Shown here: positions 51,041-60,330 of the stretch, piece by piece
Position numbering within the stretch: the stretch's first letter is position 1
How the letters are laid out: every line of letters starts with the position of its first letter
Assembly: GCA_965220075.1 (NCBI GenBank)
Contig: OZ244806.1
Coordinates: forward strand, 248,001 to 312,000
Reading direction: 5' to 3'
From: G965220075 sp965220075
GTDB lineage: Bacteria; Chloroflexota; UBA11872
DNA: 64,000 nucleotides
Made by a program: the position numbers and the translations under genes
Notes under the pieces: generated by a model
The model's database searches: none
Told to the model about the DNA's origin: nothing
What the model saw: the letters and a program-made list of their open reading frames with translations, nothing else

Positions 51041-52402
51041 CTAGGGCGAGTGGGCCAGGCGCGCGCGGATCTCGTCGATGTCGCGCCGCAGCTTATCGTC
51101 GAGCTGGATCTGGCGCCCAGTCTTCTTGTGGCCATGGAGCACCGTGGTGTGGTCCCGGCCGCCCAGCAGGCGGCCGATTTCGGGCAGCGTCAACCGCGCG
51201 TCGTCGCGGAGCAGGTACATGGCGATCTGGCGCGGACGTACGACGCGCGCGTCACGACGCGGCCCGCGCAGGTCGTCCGGAGAGAGACTGAAGTAACCGC
51301 TCGTGGTCTCGACTATGCGGTCCGGCGAGGGCGGGCCGTCGGCAGAGGCCAGGCCCAGACCGTCGAGCGCCTGCGCGGCCGTCTGCAGAGAACACTCCAG
51401 CCCGTTCAACTCGGCGTAGATGAGCGTGCGAGTGAGCGCGCCTTCGAGCTCACGGACATTGCGGCGCACACGGTCGGCGAGGTAGTCGATCACGTCGGCC
51501 GGCACGGCCGACTGTATGAGCGCCGCCTGGCGTTCGAGGAGCGCGCGCCGCAGGTCCAGGTCGGGCGCCTGGATGTCGGCCACAAGGCCGGCCTCGAAGC
51601 GGCTGCGCAGCCGATCGGCCAGGTAGCCGAGCTCCCCGGGCGGCCGATCGCTGGCCAGGACGATTTGGCCGTCGGCCTCGTAGAGAGCGTTGAAGGTATG
51701 GAAGAGCTCCTCTTGCGAGGCCTCGCTGCGCCGCAGGAACTCGACGTCGTCCACCAGCAACACATCGATGTTGCGATAGCGCTCACGGAACTTGCGGCGG
51801 CGGTCGCCGCGAACGTCGGTGCGTATCGCCACCAGAAGATCGTTGGTAAAGGTCTCGCAAGTCGTGTAGCGAACCCGGGTGGTGGGGTCGCGCGCCAGGA
51901 TCGCGTGACCGATGGCGTGCATGAGGTGCGTCTTCCCCAGCCCGACGCCGCTGTAGATGAAGAGCGGGTTGTAGGCCCGTCCGGGCGACTCGCCGGTGCG
52001 CTGCGCGGCCGCGTGCGCCAGCCGGTTGGAGGCGCCTACCACGAAGCTCTCGAAGGTCAGGCGGGGTTGCAGACCCGCCGTGCGGGGTGCGCCGCCCGCA
52101 GGCCCCGGCGCCGCTGGGCCGGGCGGCAGCAGAGACGGCAGAGCATCCCGCTCGGACGGCCTAACCACAAAGGTAACGGAGACATCCCTACCGGAAGCCT
52201 TAAGGAGGGCCTTGCTCACCAGGGGCAGGTATTTCCGCTCGACGGTTTCTTTTGCAAAGACCGTCGGGACGCCGATCACGACCTCGTCGTCAGAGCCTGA
52301 AACGAAGTGCGTATCCCGAAACCAAGCGGCAAAATCGGCCTTTGGAACCTCGAGCTGCAACACGCCCAGAGCGGCGTCCCACATTCGTTGAGTAAGCGTC
52401 AC
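51041..52402 (-). CDS. dnaA: Replication initiator DnaA
   Basis: 453 residues from the GTG at 52402; upstream in-frame starts exist but the typical N-terminal domain (MWDAALGVLQLEVPKADFAAWFRDTHF) begins here. Domain II is a short Pro/Ala linker (SLLPPGPAAPGPAGGAPR). Domain III has SGVGLGKTHLMHAIGHA (Walker A), VLLVDDVEFLRR (Walker B) and sensor motifs. Domain IV carries LPEIGRLLGGRDHTTVLHGHKK, which binds DnaA boxes. It is expected to initiate replication at the adjacent boxes. Confidence 0.96.
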   Translation of the reverse strand: MTLTQRMWDAALGVLQLEVPKADFAAWFRDTHFVSGSDDEVVIGVPTVFAKETVERKYLPLVSKALLKASGRDVSVTFVVRPSERDALPSLLPPGPAAPGPAGGAPRTAGLQPRLTFESFVVGASNRLAHAAAQRTGESPGRAYNPLFIYSGVGLGKTHLMHAIGHAILARDPTTRVRYTTCETFTNDLLVAIRTDVRGDRRRKFRERYRNIDVLLVDDVEFLRRSEASQEELFHTFNALYEADGQIVLASDRPPGELGYLADRLRSRFEAGLVADIQAPDLDLRRALLERQAALIQSAVPADVIDYLADRVRRNVRELEGALTRTLIYAELNGLECSLQTAAQALDGLGLASADGPPSPDRIVETTSGYFSLSPDDLRGPRRDARVVRPRQIAMYLLRDDARLTLPEIGRLLGGRDHTTVLHGHKKTGRQIQLDDKLRRDIDEIRARLAHSP

Positions 52403-52792
52403 GCCCTGGTCGTCGCACCGGTTGGTAGCTGGGGGCTGTGATCGTAGCAGAGGGCGGGAGCGTGAGTCCAAGCCCGCCCAAACCTGTTAGGGCACGATTC
52501 CGTAATATTTTCCAGAGAAAACCGGCCGTTACAGCCGACAACCGTACAGAAGCGCTTAGTCACTGTGCGTGCGGCCGCTCCGGCGCCTCGCGGGGCGCGT
52601 TCCACGCGGCCGGCGAGGCGGGAGTTACTGTAGAGCACGGATGAGCGACCGCTGGCGATACGTGTAAAACGCGCACACGCACCGCCGCCGGCCCATGTCG
52701 AGACCGCCGAATCTGGAGCAGGCCACTATAGACATCGATCCGTTACAATATGGCATATACGGCAACCACCATCGCATTACGGAGTTCCCCGT
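52403..52792. other. Intergenic region upstream of dnaA
   Basis: About 390 bases. It has a small AT-rich part (CCGTAATATTTTCCAGAG around 52500) and another near 52745. A TTGGAC/TACGAT pair with a long 19-base spacer lies upstream of dnaA on the minus strand, a weak promoter candidate. No gene is supported. Confidence 0.4.
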
Positions 52793-53050
52793 GTGGACGC
52801 CGAAAAGCCCTCCGGGGAAGGTGATCCGCGCCGGCGCGGGCGTACAATTGGCAAGAGGAATGACGGGAAGAAATGTAGGTTCGAGATGCGAGTGATTGTT
52901 TGCGGGCTGGCGCTGATCGGCCTCATGGTGGTGCTGCTCTTTCTGGCGGCGCTCGGGTTGTTCGCCTTTGACGAGTTCAAGAGGCGAATGGAGGCTGAGG
53001 CGCCCGAGTCCGCCACGGGCGACGCCGACGCCGACGCCGGAACCGCTTAG
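52793..53050 (+). CDS. Small single-pass membrane protein
   Basis: 85 residues, GTG start. The N-terminus is basic (DAEKPSGEGDPRRRGRTIGKRNDGKKCRF). One hydrophobic segment (MRVIVCGLALIGLMVVLLFLAALGLFAF) is followed by an acidic tail (EAEAPESATGDADADAG). I do not recognise it. Base composition of the membrane-spanning codons is lower in GC than elsewhere, which is normal for membrane segments. Coding is likely but not certain. Confidence 0.5.
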   Translation: MDAEKPSGEGDPRRRGRTIGKRNDGKKCRFEMRVIVCGLALIGLMVVLLFLAALGLFAFDEFKRRMEAEAPESATGDADADAGTA

Positions 53051-53209
53051 CCCGCCCGCGGCCCGGCGAGCGCGCCAACGAGTGGCCGCGGCGCTGGCGC
53101 GTCGGCGCCTTGCAAACGGCCTTGCTAGTGCAAGAGGCCTGCGGACGGGCGGCTGCGGACGACGCTGATGTTTTTCTGCGGGCGCCGCTTCCAACCGAGA
53201 TCGAACCAG

Positions 53210-53812
53210 CTAGACGCCGAAGACCCCTAGCAGGTCGGCGCCGGCGAGACCCGCGAAGGCGAACCCGATGTTCTTGATGGCCCGGCCCGGCCAGGAGGCG
53301 GCCACGAAACGGACCACTCCGAACCTGGTGGAGCCGGCGATGATGCCGGCGACGTCGAAGAATGGATTTGGGATCAGCGCGAGTAGAAACAGGGTCACGA
53401 CGCCGCGTCGCTGCATCCAGCGGTGCACCCTCGCGTAGCCGCGCAGGCGCGACGCGGCGCCCCGTCCGCTCCAGCCGACGTAGTAGCCGGAGAGCTCGCC
53501 TATCGTCTGGCCGGTGGCGGCTACCAGCCCCACCAGCCACGCATTCTGCAGCGCCTCCGCAAAGATGCCGACGACGACCGCGCCGGGCGCCGGAAGGATG
53601 AGCGTGGCGCTTGCCAGCGCGGTTAGCACGAGCACGGCCAGGTAGCCGGCGCCTTCGAAGCGGTCGCGCACCTCCTCGCCATACACGACCGCCAGCACGG
53701 CCACCGTGAACACGGTCAAGAGACCCAGCGCCTGAGCGATGCGCCGCGCCCACATACGCGCCGGCGGTTCCGCGGGTGCGCTGGCCGGGGCCTGTGCGGG
53801 AGGCTCGCTCAC
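53210..53812 (-). CDS. VTT-domain (DedA-like/TVP38) membrane protein
   Basis: 200 residues with an N-terminal Pro/Ala-rich cytoplasmic part and about five hydrophobic segments. LPAPGAVVVGIFAEALQNAWLVGLVAATGQTIGELSGYYVGWSGRG and VVTLFLLALIPNPFFDVAGIIAGSTRF hold the VTT (SNARE-associated) signature with the conserved G-x-x-x-G-E-x-x-x-Y and P-N-P-x-x-D. Members are linked to lipid scramblase or flippase functions. It stands alone, tail to head with the ThDP enzyme. Confidence 0.85.
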   Translation of the reverse strand: MSEPPAQAPASAPAEPPARMWARRIAQALGLLTVFTVAVLAVVYGEEVRDRFEGAGYLAVLVLTALASATLILPAPGAVVVGIFAEALQNAWLVGLVAATGQTIGELSGYYVGWSGRGAASRLRGYARVHRWMQRRGVVTLFLLALIPNPFFDVAGIIAGSTRFGVVRFVAASWPGRAIKNIGFAFAGLAGADLLGVFGV

Positions 53813-53854
53813 GGCGTGGTCTCGGCGAACGCGGCGGCGGCGGGCCGGCCGGCG

Positions 53855-55438
53855 CTAGAGGACGTACTCAATGAGCGTCGGGCCGGGCCGCGTCAGCGCC
53901 GCGCTGATCTGGCGGGCCAGCGCGTCAGGCGCGCGCACGCGCTCGGCGTGCGCGCCATAGGCGCGTCCCAGGGCGACGAAATCGGGGTTGCGCAGGCTCA
54001 CGTCGAGCGTGCGGCCGGCGAAGGTGCCGCGCAGATAGCCGTCAATCGCTCCCAACATCCCGTCGTTCAGCACCACGGCCACGAGGGACAGTTGCTCGCG
54101 CACCGCCGTCGCAAGCTCCGTGCTGGTGAACAGAAAGCCGCCGTCGCCGCTAATCGAGACGACGGGGCGGTCCGGGCAGGCCAGGCGGGCGCCGATGGCG
54201 GAAGGGAAGCTGAATCCGAGCGTCCCGAAATAGGCGGGGTACAGGAATGAGCGCGGCGTGTCGGCCTCGAAGAGGCGCAGCGCGTCGTAGCTGACCATGG
54301 TCATGTCGTTGACGAAGACGCCGTTCTCGGGGAGCGCTCGGCGCAGCGCCCGTAGGATCGCGGCAGAGGGCGCGTAGCCGGGCGTGCGGTGCGCGGCGCG
54401 CACGGCCGCAACCTCCCGGTCGAGCTCCGGGTCGGGCGCGCGCGTGTGGTCCGGCAGCGCCTCCAGAAGGTCCTCGAGTGCGCTGGCGGCGTCCCCGTGC
54501 AGGCCCACGCTCGCCGGGTAGACAGCCCCAAATGCCGCGGCGTCCAGATCCACCTGGACCAGCCGCTCGGGCAGCGGCAAGCGGCCATAGTCGCTGACCA
54601 GCCCTCCCAGGCTGCAGCCGATCACCAGCGCGGCGTCGCGCCCACGCACGAAGTCGAAGGCCGTTTTGTCCTGGAACCCGCGGCACCCCAGCGCCAGCCG
54701 GTGCGTATCGGGGAAGGCCCCCTTGCCGGTGCGCATGGTGAGCACGGGCGCCTGCAGCCGCTCGGCCAGGCTGAGCACTTCGGGGGCCGCGTCCATGGCG
54801 CCGCTGCCCACCACCATCAGCGGCGCGCGCGCGTTGCCCAAGAGGAGCGCGGCGCGTTCCACCTCGTCGTAGGGCGCGCGCCGCGTCGGCGCCGACGACG
54901 GCTCGGGAACGTCCACCGCGTCTACCTCGGAGAGCAGGCCGAGCGGTATCTCCACGGAGGCCGGACCCGGCCGCGACGTGCGCATGTGGTGGACGGCCGT
55001 GCGCACCGCGTCGGCGATCTCGCGAACGCTGCGCGCCACGCGGTGATACCCCACCAGGGAGCGCAGTAGCCCGGATTGACTGCCCAGCTCGTGCAGCTCG
55101 CCGCTCAGGCGGCGCGTCTCGCGCGGCTCCAGCGCGGTGGCTACGTGCAAGACGGGTGAGGAATCGGCGCGCGCCTCGCCCAGCCCGGTGGCGGCGTTGG
55201 TTATGCCGGGGCCGGTGATCGTGGAGACGCACGCGATCCGGCCGGAGGCCCGCGCGAATCCGTCGGCCATGAAGGCGGCGCCCTGTTCATGCCGCGTGAG
55301 CACGTGGCGCAGACCGCGGGCGTCCAGCAGCGCGTCGTAGAGTGCCGCGTTGTGCACGCCGGGGATGCCGAAGACGGTGTCGATCCCCGCCGCTTCGAGC
55401 GCGGCCACCAGCACCTGTCCGCCGCTTAAACGAGGCAT
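53855..55438 (-). CDS. Thiamine-diphosphate-dependent enzyme (acetolactate-synthase-like)
   Basis: 527 residues. Residues about 1-160 form the PYR domain with GIDTVFGIPGVHNAALYDALLDARGLRHVLTRHEQGAAFMADGFARASGR; the catalytic Glu is in RHEQGAA. A central TH3 domain (VGSGAMDAAPEVLSLAERLQAPVLTMRTGKGAF) follows. The PP domain has SISGDGGFLFTSTELATAVREQLSLVAVVLND, the GDG...N ThDP/Mg site. Overall it resembles acetolactate synthase or benzoylformate decarboxylase relatives; the substrate is open. No regulatory subunit gene (ilvN) adjoins it. The start at 55438 is chosen over one slightly upstream. Confidence 0.85.
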   Translation of the reverse strand: MPRLSGGQVLVAALEAAGIDTVFGIPGVHNAALYDALLDARGLRHVLTRHEQGAAFMADGFARASGRIACVSTITGPGITNAATGLGEARADSSPVLHVATALEPRETRRLSGELHELGSQSGLLRSLVGYHRVARSVREIADAVRTAVHHMRTSRPGPASVEIPLGLLSEVDAVDVPEPSSAPTRRAPYDEVERAALLLGNARAPLMVVGSGAMDAAPEVLSLAERLQAPVLTMRTGKGAFPDTHRLALGCRGFQDKTAFDFVRGRDAALVIGCSLGGLVSDYGRLPLPERLVQVDLDAAAFGAVYPASVGLHGDAASALEDLLEALPDHTRAPDPELDREVAAVRAAHRTPGYAPSAAILRALRRALPENGVFVNDMTMVSYDALRLFEADTPRSFLYPAYFGTLGFSFPSAIGARLACPDRPVVSISGDGGFLFTSTELATAVREQLSLVAVVLNDGMLGAIDGYLRGTFAGRTLDVSLRNPDFVALGRAYGAHAERVRAPDALARQISAALTRPGPTLIEYVL

Positions 55439-55550
55439 GCCCGGCTCGCTCCCCACACGGATGTCCGCATCGGCACAAGCGTAGCGTCTCGGGGGCCGGG
55501 CGGTTGGCAGGCCAGTGTAAGAGCCGCGGCGGCGGGCCTCCCGGCCCGTT

Positions 55551-55601
55551 CGCCTTGAGCTTTTGTAGGACGTGGTTCGACAGGCTCACCACGAACGGAG
55601 G
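55551..55601. repeat. Dispersed repeat, copy B
   Basis: CGCCTTGAGCTTTTGTAGGA then CGTGGTTCGACAGGCTCACC, ACGAACGG, matching 19649-19713. Confidence 0.75.
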
Positions 55602-55610
55602 GGTACAACC

Positions 55611-55639
55611 GTAGGGGCGCTCCGCGAACCGCCCCTAAC
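55611..55639. repeat. Palindromic repeat, copy B
   Basis: GTAGGGGCGCTCCGCGAACC then GCCCCTAAC, a degenerate copy of the perfect palindrome at 24018-24037. Confidence 0.65.
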
Positions 55640-56015
55640 GCGGATTCCCTAAATTCACAAACGAAGTGCAACACCTCACGAAGGTCCTGCCGTGGGACTC
55701 CGATACACGCAGATCACCATTGACGAGCGGGGTGACGGATGAGGGCACTCCCGCGTGACGGAAGGCGCCCGGCCGGCTGGCGTCGGGCGGTCCTTGGCGG
55801 CCGCCGCGATTGACCCGTCATCCCGGCGGCATCTGCATTACGAGGCCCCGCCGGCCAGCGGCCGGGAACACCTGTCGCGTCACTTGCCGCCGCCGCGGCA
55901 CGTTGTCCGGTAGGTCGAGGCTGGTTGGAGGGCGCGGCGTCCAGATTGAGCCCCGGACGCCATCCGTATGCGGCAAGCGCCTCTAGAATCGCAGCGATGA
56001 CGCAGAGACAGGGCG

Positions 56016-58874
56016 ATGGGCGCTAGCAGGGCGGCGCGCATGCGGCGCCGGCGGCGCGGATCTCGGGCGCTGCGCTGGGGGCTGCTGGGAGGCGGCCTCC
56101 TCGCCCTCCTGACGTGCGCCGCGGCGGCCTTGATTTTGTTCACCGGGGTGGGCGCCGCGGCGGGCGCCGGCGTGATCGCCGCCTTCCTCGACGATTTGCC
56201 TTCGGTGGACGAGATCGCCGTGGCCGGCGACGAGCTGTTCCAAACCACCACCATCAGCGATCGGCGCGGGCGCCCGCTGGGAGAGCCGCTGGGGCTGGGG
56301 CGCCGCAAGATCATCCCGCCGGAAGAGATTCCGCAGGTCGTCAAGCTAGCCGTGATCGCTTCGGAAGACGCGACCTTCTACGAGAACCCCGGGGTGGAGC
56401 CGCGCGCGATCCTGCGCGCCCTCTGGCAAAACTGGCGCGGCGGCGTGATCGTGTCGGGCGGCAGCACCATCACCCAGCAGCTGGTCAAGAACCTGCTGCT
56501 GACGGCCGAGGAGACGGTCGAGCGCAAGCTCCGCGAAGCCGTCCTCGCCTGGCAGATCAGCCAGCGATTCTCGAAGGACGAGATTCTGGGGCTCTATCTA
56601 AACCAGAACTTCTACGGCGGACTGGCCTACGGCGTGGCCGCGGCGGCGCAGACCTACTTCGGCAAGGAGCTGGGCCAGGTCACGCTGGCCGAGGCGGCGA
56701 TGCTGGCCGGCATCCTGCGCTCGCCGTCGATCAACAACCCGCACGCCAACCCGGAGGCGGCGCGGCGCGAGCAGCTGCGCGTGCTCGACCTGGTTGAGCG
56801 CAACGGTTTCGCGCCGCCCGACCGGGTCGCAGCGGCGCGGCGCGAGGAGGTGAGCATCACGCCGCCGGCGATTGCGCGCGTCAGCGCGCCGCACTTCCTC
56901 AACTACGTGCTCGACGAGCTGCAAACCCGCTATGGACCGGAGGTCAGCCGGCGCGGCTGGGAGGTCATCACCACGCTCGATCTGGACAAGCAGGAAATGG
57001 CCGAGGAAGCCGCGCGCGCGCACGTGGCCACGCTGCGCGAGAAGGACGCGACCAACGCGGCCCTGGTGGCTCTGCGTCCGGCTACGGGCGAGATCCTGGC
57101 GATGGTCGGCAGTCTCGACTTCAACGACCGCAGCATCGACGGTCAGGTGAACGTAACGCTGGCGCCGCGTCAGCCCGGCTCCTCGTTCAAGCCGATCACG
57201 TACGCCGCCGCGCTGCTGGCGGGCTACACGCCCGCAACCATGCTGCTCGACATTCCGACCACCGTGCCCATCGAAGGCCAGGCCTCTTACAGCCCGCGCA
57301 ACTACGACCGGCGGTTCCGCGGCCCGGTAAGCCTGCGCACCGCGCTGGGAAGCTCGCTGAACGTGCCGGCGGTGCGCACGCAGCTGTTCGCCGGGGTGGA
57401 CGACACCGCGGCGCTGGCGCGGCGTCTCGGGCTTACGACCCTGGACGACCCGGCCCGCCTGGGCCCCGCCATGGCGCTTGGCTCGAATGAGGTCCGTTTG
57501 CTGGAGCTGGCGGCCGCCTACAGCGTTCTCGCCAACTCGGGGAGGCGCGTCGAGCCGGTCGCGATCCTGTGCATTCGCGACGCGCGCGGACGCATCGTCG
57601 AGCAGTTCGGAGACGGATGCAGTCCACGCGTGCTGAACGACGCGAACGAGCAGCCGCGGGCGCCGCTGCCGGAGCGCGTGATCGGCGCGGAGGTAGCTTT
57701 TCTAATCACCTCCATACTGGCCGACGACGAAGCGCGCGTCTTGGGGTTTGGCGAGACGCGCAAGAACCTGGAGCTGATCGACCGGCCGGCGGCGGTAAAG
57801 ACGGGCACCACAGAGGAAACGCGCGACGCGCTCACGGTGGGATACGTCCCGCAACTGGTGACAGCCGTCTGGGTGGGCAACTCGGACGGGCGGCCAATGG
57901 ACGGCGTCACGGGCGTGCGCGGCGCGGCGCCCATCTGGCAGGACTTCATGCAGCGGGCCCTCGCGGGCGAGCCGGTGCGGCCCTGGGAGCGTCCGGCGAC
58001 CATCGTGGAGGCCGAGGTGGACGCCGTGTCGGGTCTGTTGCCCACCCCCTACTCGCCGCTCACGCGCACCGAATACTTCCTGCCCGGAACCGTGCCCGCG
58101 CAGCGCGACGTGGTGCATCAGCCGTTTCTCATTCACCGGAGCAGCGGTCTGCTGGCCACGCCCGGAGTGCCCTTGGAGCAGGTCGAGGAGCGCGTATTCG
58201 CGGTGCTGCCCAAAGAGGCCGAGGCGTGGCAGCGCCGGCAGCCGCCCGATTCGCCCCTGGCCTTGCCGCCCGAACGATTCGCGGCCCAGAGCGTGACGAC
58301 CGCGGACAGCCAGGCGAACGCCGCGCTGGCGTGGCCGGAGGAAGGCGGATTCGTGCGCAGCATCCTCGAGGTGCTCGGCACCGCGCGCGGCGCCGGATTC
58401 AACGGCTACGAGCTGCACTTCGGGGAGGGCGCCACGCCGCACACGTGGCTCCGCGTCGGAGACGCGTCGGACCAGCCGGTGGAGAACGACAAGCTGGCGG
58501 TGATGGACACCATCGAGCTTCCCGAGGGGGTCTTCACCCTGCGGCTGACCGTGCACAGCTCGGATGGGGGCGGGGAGCAGGTTTTCCGGCGGTTCGGGGT
58601 CGATAACACCCCGCCGACGGCGGAGATAAGCGGGATCACGGACGGCGCGCTCATCGAGGCGCTGCCTACCGAGTTGGGCGTGCGCGCCGAGGACGCGTGG
58701 GGCGTTGTGGAGGTCGAGTACTTCGTCGACGGCAAGAGCGTCGGACTGGTACGGCGCGCGCCCTTCAGTCTGACCTGGACGCCGCAATCGGGCGCGCACT
58801 TGGTGACGGCTCAGGTGAAAGACCGCGCTGGAAACGCCGCTTTCGCCGCGCCCGTGAAGGTGCGCGTGCCGTAG
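56016..58874 (+). CDS. Class A penicillin-binding protein (PBP1A type)
   Basis: 952 residues. A basic N-terminus and one membrane anchor (residues about 20-55) precede the glycosyltransferase 51 domain. E117 lies in VIASEDATFYENPGVEP, with GGSTITQQLVKN at 148-159 and QISQRFSKDEILGLYLNQNFYGG. The transpeptidase domain has S389-S-F-K392 (PGSSFKP), SSLN as the SxN motif, and K595-T-G. The C-terminal about 150 residues (ISGITDGALIEALPTELGVRA and following) form an Ig-like fibronectin-type domain. It synthesises and cross-links peptidoglycan, implying a murein wall. Confidence 0.95.
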   Translation: MGASRAARMRRRRRGSRALRWGLLGGGLLALLTCAAAALILFTGVGAAAGAGVIAAFLDDLPSVDEIAVAGDELFQTTTISDRRGRPLGEPLGLGRRKIIPPEEIPQVVKLAVIASEDATFYENPGVEPRAILRALWQNWRGGVIVSGGSTITQQLVKNLLLTAEETVERKLREAVLAWQISQRFSKDEILGLYLNQNFYGGLAYGVAAAAQTYFGKELGQVTLAEAAMLAGILRSPSINNPHANPEAARREQLRVLDLVERNGFAPPDRVAAARREEVSITPPAIARVSAPHFLNYVLDELQTRYGPEVSRRGWEVITTLDLDKQEMAEEAARAHVATLREKDATNAALVALRPATGEILAMVGSLDFNDRSIDGQVNVTLAPRQPGSSFKPITYAAALLAGYTPATMLLDIPTTVPIEGQASYSPRNYDRRFRGPVSLRTALGSSLNVPAVRTQLFAGVDDTAALARRLGLTTLDDPARLGPAMALGSNEVRLLELAAAYSVLANSGRRVEPVAILCIRDARGRIVEQFGDGCSPRVLNDANEQPRAPLPERVIGAEVAFLITSILADDEARVLGFGETRKNLELIDRPAAVKTGTTEETRDALTVGYVPQLVTAVWVGNSDGRPMDGVTGVRGAAPIWQDFMQRALAGEPVRPWERPATIVEAEVDAVSGLLPTPYSPLTRTEYFLPGTVPAQRDVVHQPFLIHRSSGLLATPGVPLEQVEERVFAVLPKEAEAWQRRQPPDSPLALPPERFAAQSVTTADSQANAALAWPEEGGFVRSILEVLGTARGAGFNGYELHFGEGATPHTWLRVGDASDQPVENDKLAVMDTIELPEGVFTLRLTVHSSDGGGEQVFRRFGVDNTPPTAEISGITDGALIEALPTELGVRAEDAWGVVEVEYFVDGKSVGLVRRAPFSLTWTPQSGAHLVTAQVKDRAGNAAFAAPVKVRVP

Positions 58875-59188
58875 GTCGACCGGGGCGCGACGGGCCCGAT
58901 ATCACACCTCCGCGGGCAAGTTCGACGCCGATCTGGCGCGGCGCCTACACATTCGTCACATGCCGCCCGCCCGATCCGTTACAGGGTCTACAGAAGCAGC
59001 GCAGGGGCGCGCGCCCTCTGCAAGCATTGTGGAGGAGGGTGACGCGTGCAAAAATGCGTGGGCCTGTTGATTGACGTAACGCGACGGGCCAGACCTGATT
59101 TTCGGGTGGAGCGGGCCGTGAGTTTGCCGGCCGCGAGCCGGCTGAGCGGCAGACGGGGGTGTCGCCGCCCTCGCGATTGGAGGTGCGC
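58875..59188. other. Intergenic region
   Basis: 314 bases. It contains a GC-rich inverted segment GCCGGCCGCGAGCCGGC just before the LysM gene and possible -35/-10 (TTGACG ... CCTGAT) that I rate weak. No gene is supported. Confidence 0.35.
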
Positions 59189-60202
59189 ATGAGCAGCTTG
59201 CGCAGATATCGGCTGTTCGTGGCGCTGTTGGTTCTGCCGGTCGTAGTGATCGTCTTGATAGTCGTGGTGCTGGCCAACGTCCTCGGGGGCGGTGATATCA
59301 CTGAGGGCGAAACGGCCGGTCTCACGCCGACCGGAGGTACGCAGACGGGTGCCACCGCGCCGGCGTCGAGTGTCACCGCCGCCCGGCCCACGGTCAGCAT
59401 CCTCGCCACCCAGACGCCGATCAGAGAGCCGACGCCACAGGCCACCCCCATTCCAACTCACACACCCACCGCCACGGCCACGCCGGAGCCGACGCCGGCG
59501 CCGACTCCCGCCGGCCCGATTCTCTACGAGGTTGAAGAGGGCGACACCTTGTTTAGCATCGCGGGGCGGTTCGGGGTCGACGTCGACGACATAGTGAGCT
59601 TCAACGAGCTGGATGACGCGCAGTCTATTTTCGCCGGCCAGGTCTTGGAGATCCCCACGGATCCGCAGCAGCTTGCCGATCGGATAGAGTCGCGCCCGGT
59701 GGCGACCACCGCCGTGGTGATTCCCGCTGACGGGCTGAACGTCCGTGACCGCCCAGGCGTAGGTGTGGGAACGGTGCAGTACGTGGCGGTGGGCGGATCG
59801 CAGCTTGAGCTTACGGGCGTGACCTCGCAGCTCGACGGGGACCTTTGGCACGAGGTGAACGATGGCAACTGGGCCCTCGGGTCCGGACCGGGTTTCCAGT
59901 ACCTTGAGCTGGGCGCCACGGCCGCTCCCACGGCCACTGCCGCAGCCACACCCGCGCCCGAGGCGGAAGCGACGCCAAGCCCCGCAACCACGCCGGACGA
60001 AGGCGCCGTGACCGCAACTGTGGTTTCTGATTCGGGCCTGAACGTGCGGAGGACGCCGGACCAGCATGCCGATGTGGCTTATGTGGCGCCGGGAGGCTCA
60101 ACGCTCGAATTGACCGGCGAGAGCCGCGTGGTCGACGGGGTCACGTGGTGGGCGGTCAATGACGGCAACTGGGTGCAAGGCCAGTTCTTGAAGTTCGGCT
60201 AG
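59189..60202 (+). CDS. LysM plus SH3-like exported protein
   Basis: 337 residues. A membrane anchor (residues about 8-31) precedes a Thr/Pro/Ala-rich linker of about 70 residues. LysM occupies about 110-157 (YEVEEGDTLFSIAGRFGVDVDDIVSFNELDD...AGQVLEIP). Two SH3-like domains follow: GLNVRDRPGVGVGTVQYVAVGGSQLEL near 183-235, and GLNVRRTPDQHADVAYVAPGGSTLEL near 282-335. LysM binds N-acetylglucosamine in peptidoglycan, so the protein is likely wall-attached. The ATG follows GGAGGTGCGC. It may have a cell-wall role with the PBP just upstream. Confidence 0.85.
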   Translation: MSSLRRYRLFVALLVLPVVVIVLIVVVLANVLGGGDITEGETAGLTPTGGTQTGATAPASSVTAARPTVSILATQTPIREPTPQATPIPTHTPTATATPEPTPAPTPAGPILYEVEEGDTLFSIAGRFGVDVDDIVSFNELDDAQSIFAGQVLEIPTDPQQLADRIESRPVATTAVVIPADGLNVRDRPGVGVGTVQYVAVGGSQLELTGVTSQLDGDLWHEVNDGNWALGSGPGFQYLELGATAAPTATAAATPAPEAEATPSPATTPDEGAVTATVVSDSGLNVRRTPDQHADVAYVAPGGSTLELTGESRVVDGVTWWAVNDGNWVQGQFLKFG

Positions 60203-60330
60203 CCGGGAAGGCCGGGCGGCAGGGGCTGGGTCGGGCGCGCGGGCGATTCGTCTTGGATGCCGTTGCGCGGTAAGCCGCGCTTGCTCCGCGTGGCGCCGGG
60301 CGCGCTCCGTGGAGGTTGGCGACGGGGCGG

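Larger units (their letters stand above)
55457..56015. other. Gene-free region with dispersed repeats
   Basis: 560 bases between the ThDP enzyme and PBP1A genes, divergent. The first part contains the two repeats listed below. The rest includes fragments such as GACGGATGAG and CCCGTCATCCCGGCGGCATC that resemble other intergenic repeats. I see no RNA gene or clear promoter. Confidence 0.5.
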
